Source: a virus. Taken from it: 41,734 bases of DNA. The position numbers and the translations under genes were made by a program. The notes below the pieces were generated by a model that worked only from the letters and a program-made list of their open reading frames with translations, was not told where the DNA came from and did no database searches. Below are positions 17,053 to 24,198 of this stretch, one piece after another. The stretch spans positions 1 to 41,734 of IMG/VR virus record IMGVR_UViG_3300035670_000494. One strand, written 5' to 3'. Within the stretch, counting starts at the first letter, position 1. Each line of letters starts with the position of its first letter.

Positions 17053-17246
17053 TGCTTGACCTCAGCAACATCGAGATTGGCCTCAAGTCCGTTTCGTCTC
17101 ACGCCGTTCTTGGCGCTGGGCGCAATAACTGGACCCTGCTGATCGACTTCGTTCCCGTTGCTGGCGAAAAATCACTGGAACTCGACTTCATTAGCCAAGC
17201 CTACTGGTCGAGCGACTCCTTTGTCAATATCCTTTCCTGGGGCTGA
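17052..17246 (+). CDS. Small hypothetical protein before the tail fibre
   Basis: A 64-residue protein coupled to its neighbour by TGATG. The sequence (LTLLIDFVPVAGE-like core with aromatic residues) suggests a compact beta fold. It sits three bases ahead of the fibre gene, suggesting a role in fibre attachment, but nothing identifies it. Confidence 0.55.
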   Translation: MLDLSNIEIGLKSVSSHAVLGAGRNNWTLLIDFVPVAGEKSLELDFISQAYWSSDSFVNILSWG

Positions 17247-17249
17247 TTC

Positions 17250-17642
17250 ATGGCGCTGACCAGCAAGACCTTCGACCAACTCATCACCTTCTCGCGAACC
17301 TCTGCGGCGACCTACGTGAACAGCGCGGGGAATATCGCCCAGACCCCAGCGAGCAAGAACCTCCTGCTGTGGACGGAGGTGTTCTCGGATGCGGCTTGGA
17401 GTAAGGCCAATGCGACCATCACCGGAAACAATGCGGTGGGGCCGGATGGGCGGAACACTGCGGATACAATGACGGCAGATGGAACTAGCAGTGTCCACCT
17501 TGTCTCGCAGACAAATGCGGCATCACCTACCGGGAAAACGTTTTCAATTTATGCCAAGGCTGGAACAAATTCGTTTGTTCAGGTGTATTTTGCAGGGGAC
17601 TCCGCGCCTTGGCAAATTTTGACCTATCGAATGGCACAGTAG
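17250..17642 (+). CDS. Tail fibre, N-terminal part of a frameshifted gene
   Basis: 130 residues as read. MALTSKTFDQLITFSRTSAA starts a fibre with the SKNLLLWTEVFSDAAWSK pattern typical of carbohydrate-binding-like modules in phage fibres. The frame ends at TAG 17642, in the middle of a module. Translation that re-reads G17612 (a -1 shift after TGG) would continue smoothly as APWANFDLSNGTVGSVG into the downstream frame. No slippery sequence is present, so a one-base loss in this phage or in the sequence is more likely than programmed shifting. Confidence 0.7.
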   Translation: MALTSKTFDQLITFSRTSAATYVNSAGNIAQTPASKNLLLWTEVFSDAAWSKANATITGNNAVGPDGRNTADTMTADGTSSVHLVSQTNAASPTGKTFSIYAKAGTNSFVQVYFAGDSAPWQILTYRMAQ

Positions 17643-18913
17643 GATCTGTTGGGACCAGCGTTACCGCTACTATCGTATCTGTAGGCGATGGCTGGTATCG
17701 TTGTGTCGTATCAACAACATCCACGACTGCCTCAAATATCAGCATCAATATTATCCCGTCTGCAAGTTCTGGTCGTGGCGCTTCGAGCACTTTGGCATCG
17801 ACCATCCTCATCTGGGGCGCACAGGTTGAACTTGGCTCCGCCGCGACCTCCTACGTCAAGAACGATGGCGGCCTGTTCCCGGCCCGCTTCGACTATGACC
17901 CTGCGACCCTCGCGCCGAAGGGCCTGCTGATCGAAAGCCAGCGGACGAATTTGTTCACACAGAGCGAGTTTGCAAACGGTGTGACTGACGCCCCTACGAG
18001 AGGGGGCTTGCTGTCCGCAACCACGTTCTCAAGGCTTATTGGTAGCACGGGTCTAGCCTTCGGGCATGATGGAGTGCAAACAACTTATGCCTATAAAAAT
18101 GGTGCAGCCAATGGCACCGCCTACGCCTTGTCAGCATATGTTCTAATGGATGACGGAAACGCTCCTGTGTTTGGCAGTTCTACTGCTGCTGACCCAGCTA
18201 ATACTTTTGCAATTATCATTGGTGGTGTAATTGCAAACCCGACAACCTACACAATTCAAAATTGTGGGGGTGGGCTATACCGCGTTTCAGCCACCGCCAC
18301 CGCAGGTGCGGCTACGGCCAATAGTGGCGTTGTGAAGTATGGTGCCAACAATAATCGCACCTTCAAGGTCAGTGGCTACCAACTCGAAGCAGGCTCCTAC
18401 GCCACCAGCTACATTCCGACCGCTGGCAGCCAGGTCACGCGCACGGCTGACATTGCCGCGATTGTCGCCCCGAACTTCGCGCCTTGGTATAACCAGAGCG
18501 AGGGGACGTTTGTGGTGGAGGCGGATACAGCCAAGCCTACGACCACCTCTGCGACGGTCTTGGCCATTGACGCGAGCGACGGGGGCATCACCAATCGTCA
18601 CTACTTGGGTTTCCCCAGTGCAACCGCCCAAGCCCGCACCACTGCCGGAGGAGTAGATCAGGCGGCTATAACGCAAGCCTACACGGCAAATACGACCGAG
18701 AAACTGGCCTACGCCTACAAGGCGAACGACTTTGCCCTTGCTCGCAACGGCAGCTTGGCCGGGACAGACGCAAGCGGCTCACTGCCGACTATCGACCGGA
18801 TGTTCATTGGCAACGCGGCAGGAAGCGCCGCCTTCCTCGACGGCCACATCCGCTCGATCCGCTACTTCCCGACCCGTCTCAGCAACGCTCAATTGCAGGC
18901 CCTCTCCGCATGA
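17609..18913 (+). CDS. Tail fibre/receptor-binding protein, C-terminal part
   Basis: 434 residues open from TTG 17609, which lacks a ribosome site, so it is probably the rest of the 17250 gene (combined length 554). It finishes module one (GDGWYRCVVSTT, then AQVELGSAATSYVKN) and contains a complete second module (NLFTQSEF, then YQLEAGSYATSYIPT). The C-terminus (RNGSLAGTDASG, DRMFIGNAAGSAAFLDGHIRSIRYFP) resembles a LamG/concanavalin-like lectin fold. Stretches around 17460-17800 and 17945-18350 are AT-richer than the flanks, as expected for exchanged receptor-binding sequence. Confidence 0.72.
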   Translation: MANFDLSNGTVGSVGTSVTATIVSVGDGWYRCVVSTTSTTASNISINIIPSASSGRGASSTLASTILIWGAQVELGSAATSYVKNDGGLFPARFDYDPATLAPKGLLIESQRTNLFTQSEFANGVTDAPTRGGLLSATTFSRLIGSTGLAFGHDGVQTTYAYKNGAANGTAYALSAYVLMDDGNAPVFGSSTAADPANTFAIIIGGVIANPTTYTIQNCGGGLYRVSATATAGAATANSGVVKYGANNNRTFKVSGYQLEAGSYATSYIPTAGSQVTRTADIAAIVAPNFAPWYNQSEGTFVVEADTAKPTTTSATVLAIDASDGGITNRHYLGFPSATAQARTTAGGVDQAAITQAYTANTTEKLAYAYKANDFALARNGSLAGTDASGSLPTIDRMFIGNAAGSAAFLDGHIRSIRYFPTRLSNAQLQALSA

Positions 18914-19197
18914 CCATCGTAACCGCAACCTTCATCGCCTTCGTGGTCGCTCAGATCGCGGATGCAGGCTCCACCATCCTCGCCCTCGACCGCAAGGGCG
19001 TGCGCGAGGCAAACCCGGTGCTGCGCTGGCTGATGGACCGCATCGGCCTTGGCCCGGCGCTGTTCTTCCCCAAGCTGGCCTACGTCGCCCTCGCCACCCT
19101 GTTCATGGGCTACCCCGGCATCGAGTGGGTCTATGGCATCATCGCCGCAGCCTTCTTCGCCGTGGCCGTCAACAACGCAAGGATTGCACTGAAATGA
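18910..19197 (+). CDS. Membrane protein, DUF5658-like
   Basis: A 95-residue protein with three hydrophobic segments (about 3-22, 48-68, 73-92). The motif ADAGSTILALDRKGVREANP resembles DUF5658 membrane proteins. It overlaps the fibre gene by ATGA and lies among lysis genes, so a holin or antiholin role is possible. The family name is moderate, the role unknown. Confidence 0.6.
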   Translation: MTIVTATFIAFVVAQIADAGSTILALDRKGVREANPVLRWLMDRIGLGPALFFPKLAYVALATLFMGYPGIEWVYGIIAAAFFAVAVNNARIALK

Positions 19198-19526
19198 GCG
19201 ACTTCTATCTCAAGGCAGCCGATGAAAAGGCAATGGACGCCGCGCTGATCGAGGCGGGGCTGGTAGTGGAGCAGACCGTCACCATCGAGACGGACGGCAA
19301 GCCCCATGAGGAAACGGTGCTGGTCCCGGCCCCCGGCATCTCCATCGACCGCATCGGATCGTTCTCCAAGGTCAGCGGCTATGACGAGAAGGGCGAGCCG
19401 ATCCTCAAGCACTACCCCGAATATCACTGCAACGTCCGTGCGCCGGGCATCGGTGACGAAGCGGTCAAGGTGCTTGAGCCGCTGGCGATTGTGCCGCCTG
19501 AGACGCCGTATCGAGTCTTTGCCTAA
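19194..19526 (+). CDS. Hypothetical protein in the fibre/lysis cluster
   Basis: A 110-residue soluble protein beginning MSDFYLKAADEKAMDAALIEAGLV. Proteins of this type commonly follow fibre genes in alphaproteobacterial phages, but their role is not known to me. Both ends overlap neighbours (ATGA and TAATG). Confidence 0.65.
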   Translation: MSDFYLKAADEKAMDAALIEAGLVVEQTVTIETDGKPHEETVLVPAPGISIDRIGSFSKVSGYDEKGEPILKHYPEYHCNVRAPGIGDEAVKVLEPLAIVPPETPYRVFA

Positions 19527-19798
19527 TGCTCGGCCTCGATAACCCTGACAAGCGCCGCGCGCTTCGCTCCATCGTGCAGGCGGTGGTGGCCCTGGTTATC
19601 GTTGGCCTAGTGGCGTGGATCATCCATCTCCTGCGCACAGAGGTAGAGCCTCTCTACAAAATCGCGCTGGCGCTTGTTGGGATCGTGTTCGCTGGCACCG
19701 TGTTCTACGGGGCGGAGAACGTTACCCGCGCCGTCAAGATCAAGGCTGGGATTTTGGAAGGGAGTATTGGGGATGATGAATCTGGGACTGGTAATTGA
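19526..19798 (+). CDS. Two-segment membrane protein, holin candidate
   Basis: A 90-residue protein with hydrophobic segments at about 14-36 and 44-62, a basic N-terminus and a charged C-terminus. It lies directly ahead of the spanin genes, so it may be a holin or antiholin. It shares no obvious sequence signature with named holins. Confidence 0.5.
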   Translation: MLGLDNPDKRRALRSIVQAVVALVIVGLVAWIIHLLRTEVEPLYKIALALVGIVFAGTVFYGAENVTRAVKIKAGILEGSIGDDESGTGN

Positions 19799-20306
19799 CA
19801 CCGCCATTGCCTTCCTGAAACGCTGGCAATCCCTGCTGCCGTGGGCCATCGTGCTTGCCCTGCTGCTGCGACTGTATGGCTTCCTGTGGTTTGATGGCGT
19901 GATCGAGCAGCGGGACAGGGCGCGCGTCCAGTTTGCCGATTGCCAACGCGCCGGCATCAAGGCCCGCGAGGCACAGATCGCCCTAAACAACCAAACCAAG
20001 GCCAAATACGAGGCCGCAGCCAAAGAGGCAGACCATGAGCATGAGAAAGCACTGGCGCTTGCCAATGATCGCACTGAGCGCTGGATTGCTGCTAACCGGG
20101 TGCGCCAAACGGGTGGAAGTCGGCCCGGTGGAGCCAGCCCCGCCGCCGAAGGTGAAGCTACCGAACGTGGTGACGGACCCGGTGAAGGAACCGACCTGGT
20201 TGCAGTCTCCGCCGACGATGTGAGAATATGCACTGCCAACACCCTGCGGCTCAAGGCGGTCAATGAGTGGGGGAAGGCGCTGGTGGAGAGTGGGGTGGCT
20301 GAATGA
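19776..20306 (+). CDS. Inner-membrane spanin (Rz-like)
   Basis: A 176-residue protein (ATG 19776; ATG 19773 is equally possible) with a GGAAGGGAG stretch upstream. One transmembrane segment at about 20-38 is followed by a long helical, charged region (about 42-115). An Rz1-like lipoprotein is encoded wholly inside it in the +1 frame. Rz disrupts the outer membrane as the last step of lysis in Gram-negative hosts. The C-terminal 60 residues are Gly/Glu-rich, because that part is constrained by the nested gene. Confidence 0.75.
   Translation: MNLGLVIDTAIAFLKRWQSLLPWAIVLALLLRLYGFLWFDGVIEQRDRARVQFADCQRAGIKAREAQIALNNQTKAKYEAAAKEADHEHEKALALANDRTERWIAANRVRQTGGSRPGGASPAAEGEATERGDGPGEGTDLVAVSADDVRICTANTLRLKAVNEWGKALVESGVAE
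20035..20223 (+). CDS. Outer-membrane spanin lipoprotein (Rz1-like), nested
   Basis: A 62-residue lipoprotein encoded entirely within the Rz-like gene, in the +1 frame. It has a basic start, a hydrophobic core and a lipobox LTGC with Cys23 as the acylated residue. The mature part is Pro-rich (PVEPAPPPKVKLP), the hallmark of Rz1. ATG 20035 or ATG 20041 may start it. Nested spanin pairs are known in lambda-like and other phages. Confidence 0.8.
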   Translation: MSMRKHWRLPMIALSAGLLLTGCAKRVEVGPVEPAPPPKVKLPNVVTDPVKEPTWLQSPPTM

Positions 20307-20381
20307 GTGCTGCGGATTATTCTGGGTTTCAGTCACCTGGATACATAGCTGCCTCCCTAGTTAGGCTCTGGCCTCCGCAGC

Positions 20382-20414
20382 CCCATCCCCATACACCACA
20401 ACGGCGGGGATGGG
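20382..20414. terminator. Hairpin between converging operons
   Basis: CCCATCCCC (20382-20390) and GGGGATGGG (20406-20414) form a perfect 9-bp stem around 15 bases, in the 119-base gap where the late (+) and leftward (-) operons meet. No long T tract is seen on either strand, so termination may be partial or protein-dependent. Confidence 0.45.
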
Positions 20415-20425
20415 AAGGGGTTAGG

Positions 20426-20734
20426 TTAGTTGAGGTGTATGACAGGAGGCTTGCGTAGCTTCCCGCCAGTCTCGCGCTCGAATGCCTCAAACTGTTCCGG
20501 CTTGAGGCGAATTGCCGCCGTAACTGTGGATCGCGCGTAGCTAGGCGCGAAGGCGTGAACGCCGCCCAATTCAACGTTGTTCTTGAGGCAGTATGACATG
20601 AACCGCGCAAGGCTTGCGTTGCTCATGGTTAAGCCTTCCTCGCAGTGCATCCACACCCGCCCGAATGGATCAGGCTTTGACTGCTGCTGCTCCCAATGCT
20701 TGCAGTTGCTTTCAGGCCAGTTACACGCCCCCAT
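20426..20734 (-). CDS. Hypothetical protein, last gene of the leftward operon
   Basis: A 102-residue protein. The first half contains CNWPESNCKHWEQQQ. The second half (TMSNASLARFMSYCLKNNVELGGVHAFAPS, then TVTAAIRLKPEQFEAFERETGG) has a helical, ribbon-helix-helix-like flavour. ATG 20734 has AAGGAGGGGG upstream and overlaps the preceding stop by TGATG. No family is recognised. Confidence 0.55.
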   Translation of the reverse strand: MGACNWPESNCKHWEQQQSKPDPFGRVWMHCEEGLTMSNASLARFMSYCLKNNVELGGVHAFAPSYARSTVTAAIRLKPEQFEAFERETGGKLRKPPVIHLN

Positions 20735-20880
20735 CACACCCCCTCCTTCCTAAGCGCCTCTGCGCACTGGCGAAGGAGCGCGGCGGCTTTAAGATTGTTC
20801 TGCATCTGCTCTAGCGTCATAAAGCCGGTCATCGCCTCCAACCGCTCCGCCATACGCTCTGCCTGTTCTGCTAGGGTCAT
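20734..20880 (-). CDS. Small helical protein
   Basis: A 48-residue, Ala/Glu/Met-rich protein that is almost entirely helical (MTLAEQAERMAERLEAM). Overlaps with both neighbours (TGATG at its stop, ATGA at its start) support it as a real gene. It could be an assembly or regulator peptide; no function can be named. Confidence 0.6.
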   Translation of the reverse strand: MTLAEQAERMAERLEAMTGFMTLEQMQNNLKAAALLRQCAEALRKEGV

Positions 20881-21104
20881 TGGTCGGCTCCTGGTGGTTT
20901 GAGGTGCGTCCAGTGCGTCGGATCTTCCACCGTCACGCGCGCATATCCGCCCTCACAGGCGGAGACTAGCCAATCCCCATCGGTCCACGTCGCACTGATT
21001 GGCCAATCGCACCATTGATCGCGTGCCTCGCAATAAAAGCGCCCGCCAGCCAATAGAACCGGTGTGCCATCCTTTCGCGCGCTCTCAATCGGCAACCATT
21101 CCAT
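20877..21104 (-). CDS. DUF551-like protein
   Basis: A 75-residue protein with MEWLPIESARKDGTPVLLAG at the start and a WTHLKPP end, the pattern of the small DUF551 family common in phage accessory regions. Its role is unknown. It starts at ATG 21104 and overlaps the upstream stop by TGATG. Confidence 0.65.
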   Translation of the reverse strand: MEWLPIESARKDGTPVLLAGGRFYCEARDQWCDWPISATWTDGDWLVSACEGGYARVTVEDPTHWTHLKPPGADQ

Positions 21105-21472
21105 CACTCGTCTCCCAAGGCTTTGATTGCTGCGGTGGCGACAATGCTGGCAACCATATCGCTTGCAAAATACGTCCGAATGTCCACCTTCACCCGCTCC
21201 ACATTCTCCGGGGTCAATTCCAGCTTGGCGCGGAGGCGGGCGTTCTCTGCGGTGAGGCGGTCAATTTCCATTCCCTGCTGCACCATCGTCTCGGCGGTTG
21301 ATGTATGCCGGACTTGCCATTTCTGCGCACGAAGTTCCTTAACCTCTGCGGTGAGGCGGTCCAGTTCGTCTGCGGCTTCGTGCAATGTCGCATGAACTCC
21401 GGTGTCTGGACTGATGGGATCATATGACGCAAGGCATCCAAGCGCCCGCAACCGCTCCTGCAACTCACCCAT
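21104..21472 (-). CDS. Hypothetical coiled-coil protein
   Basis: A 122-residue protein. The middle part (EAADELDRLTAEVKELRAQ and EIDRLTAENARLRAKLEL) is a two-part coiled coil with heptad Leu spacing. It overlaps both neighbours within the leftward operon. No family is recognised. Confidence 0.6.
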   Translation of the reverse strand: MGELQERLRALGCLASYDPISPDTGVHATLHEAADELDRLTAEVKELRAQKWQVRHTSTAETMVQQGMEIDRLTAENARLRAKLELTPENVERVKVDIRTYFASDMVASIVATAAIKALGDE

Positions 21473-21890
21473 GCTTCTTCTCCTTGGCCTTGGCGCGGAT
21501 GGTGTCTGCGGTGGCAGTCAAAAGCGTCTGTGCGTGTTCAACGGCTTCATCGCCATAACGCTCAACCATTAGCGGCATTCCGGCATTGTGGGCCATCGCG
21601 CCAAGCATTCCCGCAGCCTCTTCCATGCCTTGCTGATAGCCGCGCTGTTCGGCGGCCTTGTATGCCAGCCAATCCGGGCAGGTCAGATCATCCTCGTGCA
21701 CATAGTCCATGCCGTCGCGCGGGCCGTCCTTGCCGTTCGGGTGCGTGTGACGCTCAGCTTCTTCTAGCGAATAGCGACCAGCCTGAATTGCGCTGTCGGT
21801 GTATCCGCTGGCGTTCGGGCGATACCAGTAGCCCTGCTTGCGAATGAGATAAGGCCGATCCGCAGCCTTCCGATCCTCGTCAGTCACCAT
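21465..21890 (-). CDS. Hypothetical protein
   Basis: A 141-residue protein from ATG 21890 (MVTDEDRKAADRPYLIRKQG). The frame is open further to 21962, but GGAG eight bases before 21890 and the small overlap with the upstream gene favour this start. Acidic and helical C-terminus. No family is recognised. Confidence 0.6.
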   Translation of the reverse strand: MVTDEDRKAADRPYLIRKQGYWYRPNASGYTDSAIQAGRYSLEEAERHTHPNGKDGPRDGMDYVHEDDLTCPDWLAYKAAEQRGYQQGMEEAAGMLGAMAHNAGMPLMVERYGDEAVEHAQTLLTATADTIRAKAKEKKHG

Positions 21891-22245
21891 GTTCCATGCT
21901 CCTGGCAATCGCAGCGATAAGGGCGTGGGCGGGGGTTGGGCCTTTCCCACGGAAGCGCTCAAAACACTTGGCGAGTGATACCGACCAATACAACGTTCTG
22001 CCTAAGTCCTCTGCGGTTCGCTCAATACACGGAAACCATGCATGGCCAGGCCCAGCTACACCTTCGTCAAGGTCGATAAGCATCATCGCCGCTGCCAGAT
22101 GGGCTTCGGGGGTGTTGATGGCGAGGAGGCGAGCAAAAGCGTCCGCCTGCTCATCCGACATCGCAGGTATCAATGCGTCATTGAGCGCCAGAATGAGTGT
22201 GCGCGCATCATCCCCGCGCTCGGCTCTGGTGGATAGGTTAGTCAT
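21880..22245 (-). CDS. Hypothetical protein
   Basis: A 121-residue Ala-rich helical protein (MTNLSTRAERGDDARTLILA; ends ARSMEHGD). An AGGA purine tract precedes ATG 22245. It is packed into the operon with overlaps at both ends. I do not recognise it. Confidence 0.6.
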   Translation of the reverse strand: MTNLSTRAERGDDARTLILALNDALIPAMSDEQADAFARLLAINTPEAHLAAAMMLIDLDEGVAGPGHAWFPCIERTAEDLGRTLYWSVSLAKCFERFRGKGPTPAHALIAAIARSMEHGD

Positions 22246-22477
22246 CTTCCTGTCCTTTCAGGTAGTCGCGGACGGCGAGGCCCGGCTGACAGTCGGTTGT
22301 CGTGAGCGTGTCTGGAAAACCAAGTGTCGGCATTCCATCCACCGCTCCACACAGGATGCACTTCTCGTCATAAAGACTGCTGTCAGAGAAGCGGGTAACA
22401 TGTCCGCGCCCTTTCAAGCATTCCTCCTGCTCCGCCTTGGTCAGCGTCCGCGCAATCTCTGCAACGTCACTCGGCAT
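22238..22477 (-). CDS. Small zinc-binding-like hypothetical protein
   Basis: A 79-residue protein. CILCGAVDG is a CxxC knuckle, with further Cys at TTDCQPG and EECLKGRGHVTRF. A single metal site is possible. It starts at ATG 22477 inside the end of its upstream neighbour. Confidence 0.55.
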   Translation of the reverse strand: MPSDVAEIARTLTKAEQEECLKGRGHVTRFSDSSLYDEKCILCGAVDGMPTLGFPDTLTTTDCQPGLAVRDYLKGQEDD

Positions 22478-22832
22478 CGCCAGTCTCCTTGAATGCGGCG
22501 CGTGTCAGTAGATCTTCGCGGGCGTCTGTCAGGCCACAAGAACACTCCGGGAAATTCATCGCGTAGCTGCTTTGGTAGAGCGCGCATTGCGTCTTGTGCA
22601 GTGTGTAGCCATCCAGTTTGTTCGCCAATTCCACCACCCGCTGATACTCCTCAATCGGGACACAGCGGCGGGATAGTTCGAGGGCGGCGGCTTCAATCGT
22701 CACCCGCAACATGTGCTCCTCAAATGTCGTGCCGGTCGCATCCTTAAGCATGCGCTGGCGGGCCTGCTCGTAAAGCTCCGGCAGGTGTAGGCGGCTGGTC
22801 AGCGCCTCCACGGCCCATTCCGGCGCGGTCAT
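22467..22832 (-). CDS. Hypothetical protein
   Basis: A 121-residue protein, mostly helical (VEALTSRLHLPELYEQARQR), with a Cys cluster (FPECSCGLTDA) near residue 100. It begins MTAPEWAVEAL; the next gene also begins MTAPE, which suggests either shared ancestry of the starts or coincidence. ATG 22832 overlaps the upstream stop (ATGA). Confidence 0.6.
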   Translation of the reverse strand: MTAPEWAVEALTSRLHLPELYEQARQRMLKDATGTTFEEHMLRVTIEAAALELSRRCVPIEEYQRVVELANKLDGYTLHKTQCALYQSSYAMNFPECSCGLTDAREDLLTRAAFKETGDAE

Positions 22833-23056
22833 GGCGCAATGCTCCCTGTCTCGACAAAGCGCATCAGCAGCGGTAAAAGTTGCGCGACTTGCTCTTGTGT
22901 CAGATGCGCCCTGTCAGCGCTACCACCCAACCAAATACAGGCTTCCTCGGCCAGCGAACTGTCTTGAACGCTGTAAGAATTGCCGTATCGGTCAAAGCCT
23001 CGTGCGACGGCGAAGCCCCTGGGCGTGTATTCGACTTTCAGTTCCGGCGCGGTCAT
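22829..23056 (-). CDS. Hypothetical protein
   Basis: A 75-residue protein from ATG 23056 (GGAG upstream, ATGA overlap with the preceding gene). VEYTPRGFAVARGFDRYGNSY suggests beta strands in the first half; the second half has the HLTQEQVAQLLPLLMRFVETG helix typical of phage accessory proteins. Function is unknown. Confidence 0.6.
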   Translation of the reverse strand: MTAPELKVEYTPRGFAVARGFDRYGNSYSVQDSSLAEEACIWLGGSADRAHLTQEQVAQLLPLLMRFVETGSIAP

Positions 23057-23238
23057 GGCTTTGCGCTCCACAGTGCGATACTAAGATAAACTACCCAAGT
23101 CATTGCGCTGAATAATAACGCGATTAAGAACTGGAATGCGCCCACCAACGGATCACGCTCACGGAAACTCCACAGCATCGCCGCCACCGTAAGTAGGGTT
23201 GGGGCAAGCCACCAACCAAGTTCAATTGTGAGGGTCAT
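23053..23238 (-). CDS. Small two-segment membrane protein
   Basis: A 61-residue protein with hydrophobic segments at about 3-23 and 32-58 joined by a charged RERD loop. It would sit in the host inner membrane. It overlaps neighbours at both ends. Candidate roles include superinfection exclusion, but nothing proves this. Confidence 0.6.
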   Translation of the reverse strand: MTLTIELGWWLAPTLLTVAAMLWSFRERDPLVGAFQFLIALLFSAMTWVVYLSIALWSAKP

Positions 23239-23495
23239 GGCTTGATCTCCGGCAGGGCGTAGAGGGGGGTAACGCGCGGATCACCAAAGAGTGGCCCGTA
23301 TTCAATCTGCTCGCATTCGCCATAGCTATTGACATAACACCACCCCACCGGAACCAGCGTCTCGCGCAGGGCGGCGAGGGCGGCGGTGGCAAGATCACGC
23401 CAATGCTCACCTATAGCCGCATAAGCACCATCAGCTTCTTTGCTGTAGCGCTTCTTACACATAGCCCGCGCCATCGCTTCAATCGGATCGGTCAT
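23235..23495 (-). CDS. Hypothetical phage accessory protein
   Basis: An 86-residue protein beginning MTDPIEAMARAMCKKRY, a start often seen in phage accessory proteins of unknown function. The middle is helical, and the tail is beta-like (LVPVGWCYVNSYGECEQ). ATGA overlap with the upstream gene. Confidence 0.65.
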   Translation of the reverse strand: MTDPIEAMARAMCKKRYSKEADGAYAAIGEHWRDLATAALAALRETLVPVGWCYVNSYGECEQIEYGPLFGDPRVTPLYALPEIKP

Positions 23496-23734
23496 TGCTT
23501 TGCCCTTTCTGTGCGCGCATCGAGCATCTCGCGCGTTTCGAACATTGGGTGCCCAAGGTGGCCGAAGTCCGCCGCCCAGCCCCTTCTGTTCACTGGATCA
23601 AATTCGATCAGGGCGCGGCAGTTGTCACAATACCAGCTATGACTCCCGTGGTTATACCAGTTGGCAGGCTCGCGCTGACAGCAACTCCTATTGCAAGCCC
23701 CACCTTCAAGGCCCTTGTTTGGCTTGTCGATCAT
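23492..23734 (-). CDS. Small zinc-ribbon-like protein
   Basis: An 80-residue protein with several Cys: ACNRSCCQREP near residue 14 and WYCDNCRALIEF near residue 35. CxxxC plus CxxC spacing is compatible with one zinc ribbon. It overlaps both neighbours. Function is unknown. Confidence 0.6.
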   Translation of the reverse strand: MIDKPNKGLEGGACNRSCCQREPANWYNHGSHSWYCDNCRALIEFDPVNRRGWAADFGHLGHPMFETREMLDARTERAKQ

Positions 23735-24198
23735 GTGTTGTCTCCTAGGGCTTGGCGGAAGTGGTATAGATACTCGTCAAGGAGCGGCCACATTCCGGTT
23801 TTGGGATCGCCGTTCTTGCCCAAAGCATCACGATCAACATGGGCCTCAATTATGCCGATCGCATGGCCCAAAGCCTCCCGCAACCGCTCCACCTCCGCGC
23901 GCAGGGCTTCGATGCGGTCGGCTAAATCTAGCAATTCTTCGTGATGAACCGGCATTTTTTCCTTAATGCGCCAGAATAAATCCGCCAGTTCTCCATCATC
24001 CCCGGTAGCGCAAAGGGTGGGTGTGTCAGAAACCCAGCCATTTTCTGCAATAAGTGGTTCAGCTTTGTCAAAAGGCTCCCACGCCCATTTGCGGATGGTG
24101 CCAATCTCACTAAACTGGACATAGATCGTGCGCGGCTGCTGAACATCTGCGCTAGTTACATGGCCTAGGGCTTCGGTTGTGTTACTGGTCACGTCCAT
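23731..24198 (-). CDS. Hypothetical protein with coiled-coil C-terminus
   Basis: A 155-residue protein. ATG 24198 (MDVTSNTTE) gives a 17-base overlap with the upstream gene; ATG 24252 is also possible but gives a 71-base overlap. LADRIEALRAEVERLREALG is a clear coiled coil near residue 105. The C-terminal QALGDNT matches the end of the 24847 gene (AALGDNT), suggesting related tails. Confidence 0.55.
   Translation of the reverse strand: MDVTSNTTEALGHVTSADVQQPRTIYVQFSEIGTIRKWAWEPFDKAEPLIAENGWVSDTPTLCATGDDGELADLFWRIKEKMPVHHEELLDLADRIEALRAEVERLREALGHAIGIIEAHVDRDALGKNGDPKTGMWPLLDEYLYHFRQALGDNT

Noticed and set aside
17608-17614. Programmed frameshift in the tail fibre
   Set aside because: The local codons CCT TGG CAA do not form a slippery heptamer and no structure is evident. 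A one-base loss is simpler, although the event itself is reported as a finding.
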